A DNA stretch of 64,000 nucleotides from JAICKM01 sp038228295 (GCA_038228295.1 JBBRPH010000004.1:1-64000), one strand, 5' to 3'; counted from the stretch's first letter, positions 16,162 through 25,206 are shown. Made by a program: numbers and translations. The notes: a model not told the origin generated them from the sequence alone.

Positions 16162-18333
16162 CTAGCGTAGCCGGGGCGTGGACTGGGGGTTGGCCGCGAA
16201 GGGGGCTAGCGCTTGGGCCTGGGTGGCGAGGCGGCCGGCGAGTTGCCGGTCGGCGAGAGCGGGCGACGCTTGCAGGGCGGCAGCCAACGTGCCCAGGGCG
16301 TGCGGGTAGACCCATGTCACGGAGTAGGCGACCTCGTCCAGCGCCACCGGATCGGTGAGTAGCCCGCGCAGGTCGAAGCCGGGGTCGCGGATGGTGCGGT
16401 CGCTCGGATCGGGCGCGATGCGATAGCCCAGGCCGTCGGGCACCAGGGCGGTGGCATGGCGGCTTAAGACGTTGCCTTCGGGTGTGGCGCGACCGGCGGC
16501 GGCAGTAGCAGGGTCGGGGATCGCCTGATCGGGGTAGACGATATAGCCCGGTCGCCCGCTATTGTCAAGCAGCCCATTGATCACGGCCAAATAGAGATCC
16601 GTCAACGCCTGGCCTTGCGTGAAGCCCGTGCTGTTGTCGGCCCAACGGCGGTCTAACGCCTTATAGGCCGCCCACGGTTGGACTTTCGCCGTCAGCGCAG
16701 GGTATCGGCCTTCCAGATAGTTGACATAAAACGGATAGCGTAGCAGTGACGTGTCCACCATTGTCACGTCGGGCCGTAGGCCGCGTACCCACTGCCAATA
16801 ATAAGCACCCGACACTAGATCCCAGTTATTGGTTATCACTAGCGCGTTAGGACGCAAGCCGGCGAAGGCGTTTTGCAGATAGCGTTCTTCCAGGTAGTCG
16901 GCGCGGTGGCCGGCCGCCTCCCAGTTGACGGCCAGTGCCAGCAGCGGCAGCACGGCACCCAGCGCCGGCAGTGCTGGACCGGGGCGCAGTGCCGGCAGGC
17001 GAGCGCGCAATGCGGCGCCGGCCCAACCTACGCCCAGTCCCACCCACCAGAGCGCCATCATGTAGGCGGGTACATAGTAGACGACCACCTCGCGGATCTG
17101 GTAGTTCAGCGTGAAGATCGTGACGACGGCAGCGGTCAGCCCAGTTGCTGCCAACAGCACACGGTCGGTGCGCCATAAGCGGATCAGCCCCGCCACCAAC
17201 GGAACCAGCAGCACTAGAGTCAATCCCCAGCCGAATTGATTGAGCGTAAACACCGCTGCATCGCCCAGATAGCTGCCCAGGTTGTTCGCATCGCGCCCGA
17301 TATAGACCTGAAACTGCCAGCCGCTGACGTGCCGCCAGAAGTCACCCAGCGTGTTTGGCGATCCCCAATTCATCAGCGGCGCCATAGCGGAGCGCAGCGG
17401 CAAGTAGGCGTAGAGCAGCAACGGCCCCAACCCGGCGGCGAGCAGCGCAGGCGCATCACGTAGGATGCGGCGCAACGGCAGGCCGCCGCCGGGTTGGGGC
17501 GCCAGTAGCAGCACCGCCAGCCCCGGCAGCAGCAAATACGTTGTGCTGTGATTGGTTACGGCGAGGCCCGCGACCAGGGCCAGCGCGCGCAACGCCCAGC
17601 GCGATTGCGGGCTGCGGGTTGCGGGTTGCGGCTTGGGTGCCGCCGGCGCGGGCTTGGTAACGGTAGCGGATTGTGCGGCTTTGCCTTTGCGGGGTGTTGG
17701 AGTCACGCCGGCGGGGTGGGCTTTGCGTGACACGCCGACTCGTTGCGGCCCGGCTTCGGCGATCATGGCGCGGCGCGCGTATAGAGCTAAACCGAACAGG
17801 GCAGCCACGAACGCAAAATGCAGCGTATACATCTTGGCCTGCGTGGCCCAGTTCCAGAAGGTTAGGCTGGTCGCCAGCAGCCCGGCAGCGGTTAGCGCGC
17901 CGGCTTGCGGAAGGTTGGCGGTTGGCGGTTTGCTTTCTGCGTTTGATACGGTACTATCATCCCCGGCTTGAGGTTCCGAATTTCCCCGGCGGCCCCCGGC
18001 AGCGCCCGCAGTGGACGGACGCGCCGGCCGGGCGGGATCGGGGCGATCCGTCGCCGCTACCAGCGCGTAGAACAGGCTGACCGCCAGCGTGCCGAACACC
18101 GCCGACAGCGCGTTCATCCGCCACGCCGGGTCGCCCAGCGGTAGGTGGATGAACGCGCTGCTGATCAGCGTGTAGAGCGGATAGCCCGGCGGATGGGCGA
18201 TGCCGGCGGTCCAGGCGACCGTGGTCAGTTCACCGCTGTCGAGAAAGTTGACAGTCGGCGAGAGCGTTAAACCAAAGATCAGCAAGGCGAACGCGGCAGG
18301 CAGTAGGGCGGGGAGTAGCGGCAGGCGACGCAT
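16162..18333 (-). CDS. DUF2723-family membrane protein (GT-C-like)
   Basis: A 723-residue polytopic protein. The N-terminus has the DUF2723 hallmark LSPTVNFLDSGELTTVAW followed by GIAHPPGYPLYTL; the Asp/Glu and HPPG motifs are typical of GT-C-like transferases. Roughly a dozen membrane segments precede a C-terminal soluble domain. Two hydrophilic linkers (residues ~97-145 and ~190-245) are Pro/Ala-rich and each contains a heptamer repeat in its DNA. Such proteins are thought to transfer lipid-linked sugars in envelope assembly; the acceptor is unknown. It follows the FabI-like gene by 10 bp and is probably cotranscribed with it. Confidence 0.8.
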   Translation of the reverse strand: MRRLPLLPALLPAAFALLIFGLTLSPTVNFLDSGELTTVAWTAGIAHPPGYPLYTLISSAFIHLPLGDPAWRMNALSAVFGTLAVSLFYALVAATDRPDPARPARPSTAGAAGGRRGNSEPQAGDDSTVSNAESKPPTANLPQAGALTAAGLLATSLTFWNWATQAKMYTLHFAFVAALFGLALYARRAMIAEAGPQRVGVSRKAHPAGVTPTPRKGKAAQSATVTKPAPAAPKPQPATRSPQSRWALRALALVAGLAVTNHSTTYLLLPGLAVLLLAPQPGGGLPLRRILRDAPALLAAGLGPLLLYAYLPLRSAMAPLMNWGSPNTLGDFWRHVSGWQFQVYIGRDANNLGSYLGDAAVFTLNQFGWGLTLVLLVPLVAGLIRLWRTDRVLLAATGLTAAVVTIFTLNYQIREVVVYYVPAYMMALWWVGLGVGWAGAALRARLPALRPGPALPALGAVLPLLALAVNWEAAGHRADYLEERYLQNAFAGLRPNALVITNNWDLVSGAYYWQWVRGLRPDVTMVDTSLLRYPFYVNYLEGRYPALTAKVQPWAAYKALDRRWADNSTGFTQGQALTDLYLAVINGLLDNSGRPGYIVYPDQAIPDPATAAAGRATPEGNVLSRHATALVPDGLGYRIAPDPSDRTIRDPGFDLRGLLTDPVALDEVAYSVTWVYPHALGTLAAALQASPALADRQLAGRLATQAQALAPFAANPQSTPRLR
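17605..17639 (-). repeat. Heptamer tandem repeat (TTGCGGG)x4 inside DUF2723 gene
   Basis: Plus-strand units TTGCGGG, CTGCGGG, TTGCGGG and TTGCGGC, then a degenerate TTGGGTG. On the coding strand they encode PKPQPATRSPQS in a linker. Confidence 0.85.
17913..17940 (-). repeat. Heptamer tandem repeat (GGTTGGC)x3 inside DUF2723 gene
   Basis: Plus-strand units GGTTGGC, GGTTGGC and GGTTTGC, then TTTCTGC. They encode the loop AESKPPTANL. Confidence 0.8.
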
Positions 18334-18343
18334 GGTGCGGGCG

Positions 18344-19171
18344 TTAGGCCACGATCTCCTCGCCGCCGTCTACGTGCAGCACATTGCCGGTGGCCCATTG
18401 CGACCCCGGCCCGGCCCACATCACGATGAAGCGGGCGACATCCGCAGTGGTGGTCAGCCGCCCGCCGGGGTTGCGCCGCGTGGCCCCTTCGATGATGCGC
18501 TCATTGCCGGGAATGCGGCGCAGGGCCGGCGTATCGGTCACGCCCGCTAAGATCGCGTTGGCGGTGATGCCCTGGGGGGCCAGCTCCATCGCTAACTGGC
18601 GGATATGCGACTCCAGTGCCGCCTTGGCCGCCGACACCGCACCGTAGGTCGGGATGACCCGGCTGCCGCCGCCGCTGGTCATCGCCAGGATGCGGCTGCC
18701 GCGCCGCAATAGGTTGCGCGCCGCCAAGTCTTGCGTCCAATAGACTAGACTATGGGCCATCACATCCAGCGTCATGTCCACTTGCTTCTGGCTAATCAGC
18801 TTCTGATCGCCTGCGAGCGTGATAAACGGCTGCAACGTACCGAAGGCCAGTGAGTGCATCAGCACGCGAAAGCCGTCGCCGCCCAGCTTGCTCTCCATCG
18901 CGTCCAGTACTTCTTTGCGCTTCTCCGGGTCGGCCGCGTTGACGTTAAAGAACGCCGCCTGCCGCCCGGTAGCTTCGATACGCCGGCGGATTTCATCTAC
19001 CCCGGCCATACGCGAGCGCATATCGAGATGCACGCCGCAGATATGAAAGCCGGCTTCGGCCAACGCCACGGCAGTCGCCCCGCCAAAGCCGCTGGATGCG
19101 CCCAAAATCAGCGCCCAGCGCGTGTCTTCCAACGCCGCCGGCTCCGCGAGATTTGCCAGTTCTTCATCCAT
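18344..19171 (-). CDS. FabI-like enoyl-ACP reductase / SDR oxidoreductase
   Basis: A 275-residue Rossmann-fold protein. The dinucleotide motif is GASSGFGG (24-31). The catalytic pair is Y176 and K183 with six residues between, the Y-x6-K spacing of FabI-type enoyl-ACP reductases; classical SDRs have Y-x3-K. The segment HSLAFGTLQPF also resembles FabI/FabL. This supports reduction of enoyl-ACP in fatty acid elongation, although a related SDR with another substrate is possible because the cofactor loop is unusual. The ATG has a strong GAGGAGGAG ribosome site and promoter TTGCAG-17-TATAAT (19233-19261). It is divergent from the TlpA pair. Confidence 0.75.
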   Translation of the reverse strand: MDEELANLAEPAALEDTRWALILGASSGFGGATAVALAEAGFHICGVHLDMRSRMAGVDEIRRRIEATGRQAAFFNVNAADPEKRKEVLDAMESKLGGDGFRVLMHSLAFGTLQPFITLAGDQKLISQKQVDMTLDVMAHSLVYWTQDLAARNLLRRGSRILAMTSGGGSRVIPTYGAVSAAKAALESHIRQLAMELAPQGITANAILAGVTDTPALRRIPGNERIIEGATRRNPGGRLTTTADVARFIVMWAGPGSQWATGNVLHVDGGEEIVA

Positions 19172-19232
19172 AGGGAATACTCCTCCTCAATCCGGTCCTG
19201 TCAGATCGCCCGACCCTTGCGGCGGCCCCGCC

Positions 19233-19261
19233 ATTATACCCGCGCCGCGTATCTGCTGCAA
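19233..19261 (-). promoter_or_regulatory. Sigma70-type promoter of the FabI-like/DUF2723 operon
   Basis: Minus strand TTGCAG (19261-19256), a 17-bp spacer and perfect TATAAT (19238-19233). The leader to the ATG at 19171 is about 55 nt. Confidence 0.75.
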
Positions 19262-19277
19262 GCCGGCCCGTTTGGAT

Positions 19278-19307
19278 TTGTATCTAACCTGCTCTGTGCT
19301 GTATAAT
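19278..19307 (+). promoter_or_regulatory. Sigma70-type promoter of the tandem TlpA genes
   Basis: TTGTAT (19278-19283), an 18-bp spacer and perfect TATAAT (19302-19307). The leader to the ATG at 19384 is about 70 nt. The two divergent promoters lie back to back within 75 bp. Confidence 0.7.
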
Positions 19308-19383
19308 AGCGGTAGTAAATAAACCGCAGGCGCGATCCGGCTGTAATTGCGGCCGGTCGGCAACCTGCTTACGTGAGGCTCGC

Positions 19384-20040
19384 ATGATGACTCCGAACCG
19401 TGAATATCCTACGGACGTACCGGCTACGGCCCGTTCCGCTACAGCCTGGGTGCCTTTCATCGTTGCCGGGGTAGCGGCACTACTGGTCTTGGGCTTGCTC
19501 ACCAGCATCATGCTTACCCCTGCCGCCGGCACGCGGAACAGTTCGTTACCGGCTGCGCCGGGTGCGGCAGCGGCCGCTGCCGCCGCAATACCGACGGCCC
19601 CCGCTTTCGGCTCGATCAAGATCGGCGCACCGGCCCCCGATTTCACCCTGACCCGGCCTGACGGTGGCAGCGTGACCTTGAGCAGCTATCGCGGCCAAAA
19701 GTACGTTTGGCTCAACTTCTGGACGACGTGGTGCCCGCATTGCAAGGTCGAAATGCCGCAAATGCAAGAACTTTACACCCAGTATCGTGATCAGGGACTG
19801 GAAATCATTGGGGTTGATGATGCCGAGTCGCTGGGTCCGGTGCAAAACTTCATCAGCAAGGGTGGCTACAGTTGGCCGATGGCGATGGACTTAAACAGCG
19901 CCGTGTCGCACCAATATCGTATTGCCGGCTTGCCCACCCATCTGTTCGTGGGCCGCGACGGCATCATCAAGTACATTGTCATCGGCGGCATTGAACGCCC
20001 GCAGATGGAACAGGCGGTCAAAGCGCTACTGGCGCAATAG
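19384..20040 (+). CDS. Membrane-anchored TlpA-family thioredoxin
   Basis: A 218-residue protein with one N-terminal membrane anchor (about 22-46), an Ala-rich linker (60-70) and an extracytoplasmic thioredoxin-like domain. The active site is FWTTWCPHCKVEMPQM (C117, C120) and the cis-proline region is IAGLPTHLFVG. TlpA/ResA proteins reduce disulfides or haem-binding cysteines outside the membrane. The CPHC centre is DsbA-like, whereas the next gene has CPPC. It forms a two-gene unit with its paralog at 20094, closed by a terminator at 20794. Confidence 0.88.
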   Translation: MMTPNREYPTDVPATARSATAWVPFIVAGVAALLVLGLLTSIMLTPAAGTRNSSLPAAPGAAAAAAAAIPTAPAFGSIKIGAPAPDFTLTRPDGGSVTLSSYRGQKYVWLNFWTTWCPHCKVEMPQMQELYTQYRDQGLEIIGVDDAESLGPVQNFISKGGYSWPMAMDLNSAVSHQYRIAGLPTHLFVGRDGIIKYIVIGGIERPQMEQAVKALLAQ

Positions 20041-20093
20041 TTACACGAAAGGAGCGGCGCACGGTCCCCTGCCCGGCTTGCGCCAACACTGCC

Positions 20094-20771
20094 ATGAGTA
20101 CGCAATCACAATATCAAAACGCCGCAGTACCCGAAAATGCGGCGCTGCCTGACGAACTGGACGAAGAACCCGCGCCGCGCAATTCGATGATGCCGGTGAT
20201 CGTCTCGATGCTGGCCGGACTGCTGGTCGTCGGCTTGATGGGTATAATGATGCTTTCGCCGAAGCAGGCCAAACCGGTGAGTGTCGGGGCCGCCCTGCCC
20301 GCCAATATTGCCTCGTTGCCCGAAGGTGTGAACGTAGGCAACCGGGCGCCTGATTTTACGCTGGATCGGGTAGACGGCACGGGGCAGATCACGTTGAGCA
20401 GTTATCGCGGCCGGAAGCCGGTCTGGGTTAATGTGTGGGCCACCTGGTGCCCGCCGTGTCGTGGCGAGATGCCCGAAATGCAACAGGTGTGGCAGCAATA
20501 CAAAGACAAGGTCGAAATCCTGGGGGTAGACTTCCAGGAAACGCCCGATAAGGTGAAGGAGTACATCAATCAGGGCGGTTACAGTTGGAACTTTGTGATT
20601 GACCATGACACCGCCATGTCGCGCAAATATGAAGCCAGCGCCATTCCCACCCATGTCTTTGTGGACCGCAACGGTGTCGTCCAGTACGTAGCGAAGGGTG
20701 GCCTGAGCCGGGCTTCGATGGACGAAGCTATCGCTAAAGTCACCGGTCCCAGCGCGCCTATCGTGCCCTAA
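20094..20771 (+). CDS. Membrane-anchored TlpA-family thioredoxin (paralog)
   Basis: A 225-residue paralog of the preceding gene with the same layout: an acidic N-terminus, a membrane segment (about 33-54), then a TlpA/ResA domain with VWATWCPPCRGEMPEM (C119, C122) and the cis-proline loop SAIPTHVFVD. CPPC is usual in TlpA/ResA-type reductants. The pair may have complementary redox potentials, or partners such as cytochrome c maturation factors; no such genes are nearby. It ends 22 bp before an intrinsic terminator. Confidence 0.88.
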   Translation: MSTQSQYQNAAVPENAALPDELDEEPAPRNSMMPVIVSMLAGLLVVGLMGIMMLSPKQAKPVSVGAALPANIASLPEGVNVGNRAPDFTLDRVDGTGQITLSSYRGRKPVWVNVWATWCPPCRGEMPEMQQVWQQYKDKVEILGVDFQETPDKVKEYINQGGYSWNFVIDHDTAMSRKYEASAIPTHVFVDRNGVVQYVAKGGLSRASMDEAIAKVTGPSAPIVP

Positions 20772-20793
20772 GTTTGTCCGTTCTATTGCCCTG

Positions 20794-20823
20794 TGGTCCC
20801 GGAAGAGTTCCGGGACCATTTTT
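20794..20823 (+). terminator. Intrinsic terminator after the TlpA genes
   Basis: An 11-bp perfect stem (20794-20804 with 20808-20818; arm TGGTCCCGGAA) with a GAG loop, followed directly by five T (20819-20823). This is a textbook Rho-independent terminator. Confidence 0.93.
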
Positions 20824-20844
20824 CTAGCCCTGAAAGGATCACTC

Positions 20845-22956
20845 ATGTCCCGTTCGCGCCGGCCCGTATCGCTTCTTTCGCTCCTGTTCCTTTCGACCCT
20901 CGCCGCGCTTGCCGCTGGAGGCGGCGCTGCACCCGCCGGCGCGGCGCGCCCGACTACGCAAGCCACAGAGCGCGTTAGCCTGACGGCAGCGGGAGGGCAG
21001 GCAGCGGGTGCTAGCCACGCCCCCAGCCTCAGTGCCGATGGGCGCTATGGGGCCTTTGAGTCCAGCGCCGCCAACTTGGTGCCCGGCGACACCAACGGCG
21101 TGAGCGACATCTTTGTGCGCGACCGAGTGGCGAGCACCACCCAGCGTGTCAGCGTGGGGTCCGGCGGGGTTGAGGCCAACGGGATCAGCCGGGAAGCGGC
21201 GATCAGCGCCGACGGCCGCTGGGTAGCTTTCGCTTCGGCGGCGACCAATCTAGTAGCCGGCGACACCAACGGCCGGTCGGATGTGTTTGTCTATGATCGT
21301 CAGACCAGCAATATCGAACGGGTGAGTGTGGCTACGGCTGGTATCGAAGGTAATGCAGATAGCGAGTTACCGAGCATTAGCGGTGATGGACGCTTCGTTA
21401 CATTTTTGTCGGTTGCCAACAATCTGGTGCCCCGCGACACTAACAACGAAGCGGACATTTTTGTGCGTGACCGCCAAGCCGGCACGACAGCGCGCGTCAG
21501 TGTGAGCAGCAGCGGCACCCAGGCCGATGGCGGCAGCTTTGACCCACGCATCAGCAGCGACGGCAGCACGGTCGTGTTCGACTCGCTCGCCACCAATCTG
21601 GTGCCGGGTGACACCGGCGGATTCAGTGACATCTTTGTGTACCGCCTCGCCGCCGGCACCACCGTGCGCGCTAGTGTCGCCACGGACGGTACGCCCGGTA
21701 ACGGCGACAGCTACACGCCGGCGATCAGCAGCGACGGCCGGACCGTGGTCTTCCAGACTGCGGCCAACAACTTAGGGCCGGGCGACACCGGCACCAACGT
21801 GGACATCTATGTGCGCGCCCTAGCGCCCGGCACCACTGTGCGGGCCAGCCTCGCTGCCGACGGCGTGACTGAGGGCGACGCGGGCGCTTACGAGGCGGCG
21901 ATTAGCGGCGACGGTCATGTGGTAGCCTTTAAAGGGGGATCTACCAATCTGGTGCCGGGCGATACCAACGGCCAAGCCGACATCTTTGTACGCGATCTCC
22001 GCACCGGCGCGCTAGAACGCGATAGCCTCTCCACGGCAGGCGCGCAAGCCGACGGTGACAACACGCTGCCGGCTCTCAGCGACGACGGCAGGCTGGTTGT
22101 CTTTGAATCGTCAGCAACCAACCTGGTGCCGGGCGACACCAACGGGGCTAGTGACATCTTCCTACGTGACCGGGGCAGTGTCGCTCCGCCCGCCACCATA
22201 ACGGTGACTGCCACGGCGACTGCCCTACCTACCGGCACGGCGACCCGTATTGCCACGGCGACCACCACCGTATCACCCACCGCTACGCCGACGTTATGTG
22301 CCGTTCGCTTCAGTGATGTGCCGGCATCAGCGTACTTCTACACGCCCGTGACGGATCTGGCCTGTCGGAGCATAATCAGCGGCTATAGCGACGCCACCTT
22401 CCGACCTTATAGCCCCACTACGCGCGCCCAGATGGTCAAGATCGTGGTGTTGGGCTTCGGCCTGCCCAGTCAAACACTGGCTATACCCACTTTTGCCGAT
22501 GTGCCGGTGGATAATGTCTTCTACCCTGCGGTGGAGACTGCTGCTGGACGCGCCATCGTGTCGGGCTACACCTGTGGCGGCGTCAACCCGCAGACGGGCG
22601 CGGCCGAACCCTGCGACGCAGGCCGGCGGCCCTACTTCCGTCCCAACGTGTCGGTAACGCGCGGCCAACTCGCCAAAATCATCGTTACCACAGCAGGCTG
22701 GACCCTGATCCAACCGGCGACGGGTAGCTTCAGCGATGTAGCGGTCGGCAGCACCTTCTACGCGGCGATTGAGACCGTCGCCTGCCACGCTATCGTCAGC
22801 GGCTACAGTTGCGGTGGGGCCGGTGAACCATGTGATAGTGGCAGTCGGCCCTATTTTCGCCCCGCTGCCAATGCTGTGCGCGGCCAGATCGCCAAGATCG
22901 TCTATGGTGCGATCCGCAGCCCCGCCGCGTGCGCGCCCCCTACGGCTCCGCGCTAA
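20845..22956 (+). CDS. Secreted seven-bladed beta-propeller protein with SLH anchor
   Basis: A 703-residue protein. A signal peptide (about 1-35) is followed by seven PD40/TolB-like repeats of ~55 residues, each with SADGR.VAF and a closing NLVPGDTNG..DIFVRDR, which predicts a seven-bladed propeller. The Asp/Asn-rich DTNG..D loops could bind calcium. A Thr-rich linker leads to three SLH domains. The second and third carry an insertion with a Cys pair (SGYTCGG... EPCDAGRRPYFRP), possibly a disulfide. It is probably an envelope-bound surface protein; the ligand is unknown. AAAGGATC precedes the ATG. Its 3' end overlaps the convergent OsmC gene by 17 bp. Confidence 0.85.
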   Translation: MSRSRRPVSLLSLLFLSTLAALAAGGGAAPAGAARPTTQATERVSLTAAGGQAAGASHAPSLSADGRYGAFESSAANLVPGDTNGVSDIFVRDRVASTTQRVSVGSGGVEANGISREAAISADGRWVAFASAATNLVAGDTNGRSDVFVYDRQTSNIERVSVATAGIEGNADSELPSISGDGRFVTFLSVANNLVPRDTNNEADIFVRDRQAGTTARVSVSSSGTQADGGSFDPRISSDGSTVVFDSLATNLVPGDTGGFSDIFVYRLAAGTTVRASVATDGTPGNGDSYTPAISSDGRTVVFQTAANNLGPGDTGTNVDIYVRALAPGTTVRASLAADGVTEGDAGAYEAAISGDGHVVAFKGGSTNLVPGDTNGQADIFVRDLRTGALERDSLSTAGAQADGDNTLPALSDDGRLVVFESSATNLVPGDTNGASDIFLRDRGSVAPPATITVTATATALPTGTATRIATATTTVSPTATPTLCAVRFSDVPASAYFYTPVTDLACRSIISGYSDATFRPYSPTTRAQMVKIVVLGFGLPSQTLAIPTFADVPVDNVFYPAVETAAGRAIVSGYTCGGVNPQTGAAEPCDAGRRPYFRPNVSVTRGQLAKIIVTTAGWTLIQPATGSFSDVAVGSTFYAAIETVACHAIVSGYSCGGAGEPCDSGSRPYFRPAANAVRGQIAKIVYGAIRSPAACAPPTAPR

Positions 22957-23470
22957 CGGTGACGATACGATACTGGTGCGTGACTGGGCAGGCCCGCGCC
23001 AGCATCGCGTTCACCGGGCAATATTTCGTGGCCGAGAGTTCGATAGCCCGTGCCACTGCGGCCGGGTCAAGCGCGGGCCCGCTGACGATATGCTGCACCA
23101 CAATGGCGGTGTAGACGTGCGGGTGATCCTGGGCTTGCACGCCGGCCACGCGCACGCGATAATCGCTCACCACCTGCCGCTTTTTCCGCAGAATTGTGAT
23201 TACATCCATACCGGTGCAACCGGCCAGGGCCACCAACAGCAGTTCCAATGGGCGGAAGCCACCGGCCCGACCGGGATCGTCGGCGGTATCCAGCGCTAAC
23301 TCATGGCCGGACGGGGCGTGGGCCGCGAAAGCCATGCCCACCGGCTCACTGAGGCGGATCGCCGCCTCACCGACGTGTGGACCGGGAATCAGCGGTTCGT
23401 GCAAGGCTTCGTCCAGCGTGGTATTGTGGCCTTGCGGCAATAGAGATGCGATGGCAGTTAGGTGAGTCAT
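22940..23470 (-). CDS. OsmC-family protein
   Basis: A 176-residue OsmC/Ohr-superfamily protein. The two conserved cysteines are C85 (LLLVALAGCTGMDV) and C151 (ATKYCPVNAML), placed as in OsmC-type thiol peroxidases that reduce organic hydroperoxides. The N-terminal ~35 residues are a non-canonical extension. It may protect against peroxides; the distinction between OsmC and YhfA-like subfamilies is not settled from sequence alone. It converges on and overlaps the SLH-propeller gene. Confidence 0.85.
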   Translation of the reverse strand: MTHLTAIASLLPQGHNTTLDEALHEPLIPGPHVGEAAIRLSEPVGMAFAAHAPSGHELALDTADDPGRAGGFRPLELLLVALAGCTGMDVITILRKKRQVVSDYRVRVAGVQAQDHPHVYTAIVVQHIVSGPALDPAAVARAIELSATKYCPVNAMLARACPVTHQYRIVTVSAEP

Positions 23471-23526
23471 AGGTGTTCCGGCTTTCTAGGGAAGGGTTGG
23501 CTGTAGACGCGCAATGAATTGCGTGC

Positions 23527-23985
23527 CTACATTCGATCTATGGCGATACTCTGTTGCAATTGCGGCAAAAATTGCCGCCACCCGGCGATGTGGCCCTGGC
23601 GGTCGGTCTGATCGTCCGGCGAATCGGTGTAGGGGCCGTGGGTCAGCGTCAAGTTTGTGCCGCCCGGCCGGGACGCGAAAGTCAGTGTCACGGTGCGCGC
23701 GGGTCGATCCGGCTCATGGTCCCAGGCCCAGGTAAAGGCCAGCGCCCGGCCCGGCTCCCAGACTGTGTAGGTGCCGCGCAAGTGCCAGTCCCTGCGCGGC
23801 CAAGCTAGGTGATACGCCCCACCCAGCCGCGCCTCGCCTTCGGCCGTCGGCGGCCACCACTGCGTCAGCCGCTCCGGCTCCACCCACCAGCGGAACAGTT
23901 CTATCGGCTCGCCCGCAAAACCGGCTTCTAGCTCCAGCGTACTCGGGGCAGACGGGATCTGCCGTATCGTCTCCGTCGCATCCAT
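23527..23985 (-). CDS. AHSA1/SRPBCC-family protein
   Basis: A 152-residue START-like (SRPBCC) domain protein of the Aha1 C-terminal-like group: the FRWWVEPERLTQWWPP motif near the start, GGAYHLAW and GTYTVWEPGRALAFTWAW in the beta sheet, then a C-terminal helix with GWRQFLPQL. Members bind hydrophobic ligands or act as chaperone cofactors or toxin-resistance proteins; the ligand is unknown. It follows the OsmC gene's orientation but starts upstream of it with a 56-bp gap, so the two could share a transcript. Confidence 0.8.
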   Translation of the reverse strand: MDATETIRQIPSAPSTLELEAGFAGEPIELFRWWVEPERLTQWWPPTAEGEARLGGAYHLAWPRRDWHLRGTYTVWEPGRALAFTWAWDHEPDRPARTVTLTFASRPGGTNLTLTHGPYTDSPDDQTDRQGHIAGWRQFLPQLQQSIAIDRM

Positions 23986-24033
23986 TCATACACCTCCCCG
24001 GCGCCGGCTGCTGCGCCGCTACATCATGCATCC

Positions 24034-24060
24034 CCACGTTTCACGCTACCATGCCACGTT
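24034..24060. repeat. Degenerate heptamer repeat of the TCACGTT class
   Basis: CCACGTT (24034-24040), TCACGCT (24041-24047), one unrelated unit and CCACGTT again (24054-24060). It lies in the spacer before the end of the FAD oxidoreductase gene. Confidence 0.5.
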
Positions 24061-25199
24061 CAGCCCAGTCGTCGCGCATCCAACAGCCCCGGCGACCGGC
24101 CGTGTAGTAGCAGGGCGACCAACCGCTCGGCGGTTTGCAGCCCCCAGCCTAGGCCGTGGCCGGTGAAACCGACCGCGAAGCCGACGCGCGGCAGGTCGGG
24201 GAGTAGGCCGACCAGGGGGATGTGGTCGCGCGAAAAGCCCATTACGCCTGACCAGCGGTGGGTGATCGGCACGCCACGCAGTTCGGGAAAGTAGCGCAGC
24301 AAGAAGCCGGCCAGCCCGCCTTGTACGCCCGCCGTCACGCGGTCCTCGTAGCCGACCTCAGCGGCGCGGAAATGCTGTCGCCAGCCGCCGATCAGCATCG
24401 CGCCGTCGGGCAGTTGCCGGAAGTACTCGTAGCCCCAGTCGGCGTAGGCAGGGCGATCCAGCAGGCCCGGCGCAACGGGGGCTGTGACCAGCACTTGCCC
24501 GCGTGTCGGTACCACAAGATCCGCGAAGTAGGGGTGCAGCAGCGGCGCATACGCGTTGGTGCAGAGCGCGACGCGCCGGCAGCGGATCGTCGCCAGCCGC
24601 GAGCGCACTTCCATGCCGTCGCTGGTGGGCAACAGCGCGTAGACCTCGCTGTTCTCCAGCAAGCGCGCCCCGCCGGCCGCCACTAGCGCCTCGGTCAGGC
24701 GCGCCGGATGGGTCGCGCCGTCGCCGGGCTGCACCAGCGCGGCGCTGAACCCGCGCCCAGTCGGGTCGCTGCGCTGGAACTCACCGGGCAGCCCGGCTGC
24801 TGCTAACGCCTGCGCCGTCTGTTCCAGTGCGTCGGCTTCGGCGGCATCAAGTGCCAGCACCAGCGCGCCGTGCTGCTCCCACGGCACGCCGTACTCGGCG
24901 GCCAACGCAAACATCCGCGCCCGGTTCGCCAGTGTCAGTTCCCACACCTCGCGTGCGGCGGTCGGACCGTACTGAGCCACCGCCTCGTGGTAATAGGCGG
25001 CCAAGCCGGTGAGGACCATGCCGGCGTTGCGCCCCGTAGCGCCCGCCGCCACATGGCGCGCCTCCACCAGCACCACATCCGCGCCCGCCTCGCGCAGGCA
25101 CTTGGCTGTATACGCGCCCACGATGCCCGCGCCGATCACGCACACATCACAGGTCAGTAGCTGGGTGGTGCTCTTGTCTTGCCAGTAGGAGACGGTCAC
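24060..25199 (-). CDS. FAD-dependent amine/D-amino-acid oxidase-type oxidoreductase
   Basis: A ~379-residue DAO-superfamily flavoprotein. It has the Rossmann FAD motif CVIGAGIVGAYTAKCL, the second motif ATGRNAGMV, and the C-terminal FAD contact GFAVGFTGHGLGWG. Related enzymes oxidise glycine, sarcosine, proline or gamma-glutamyl-amines; the substrate is not determined. A GTG at 25199 avoids overlap with the endonuclease stop at 25207, while a TTG at 25226 would add nine residues. It is the last gene of the nitroreductase-methyltransferase-endonuclease operon. A functional link to restriction is not expected, so it may simply share the transcript. Confidence 0.8.
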   Translation of the reverse strand: MTVSYWQDKSTTQLLTCDVCVIGAGIVGAYTAKCLREAGADVVLVEARHVAAGATGRNAGMVLTGLAAYYHEAVAQYGPTAAREVWELTLANRARMFALAAEYGVPWEQHGALVLALDAAEADALEQTAQALAAAGLPGEFQRSDPTGRGFSAALVQPGDGATHPARLTEALVAAGGARLLENSEVYALLPTSDGMEVRSRLATIRCRRVALCTNAYAPLLHPYFADLVVPTRGQVLVTAPVAPGLLDRPAYADWGYEYFRQLPDGAMLIGGWRQHFRAAEVGYEDRVTAGVQGGLAGFLLRYFPELRGVPITHRWSGVMGFSRDHIPLVGLLPDLPRVGFAVGFTGHGLGWGLQTAERLVALLLHGRSPGLLDARRLG

Positions 25200-25206
25200 A
25201 GAATTG

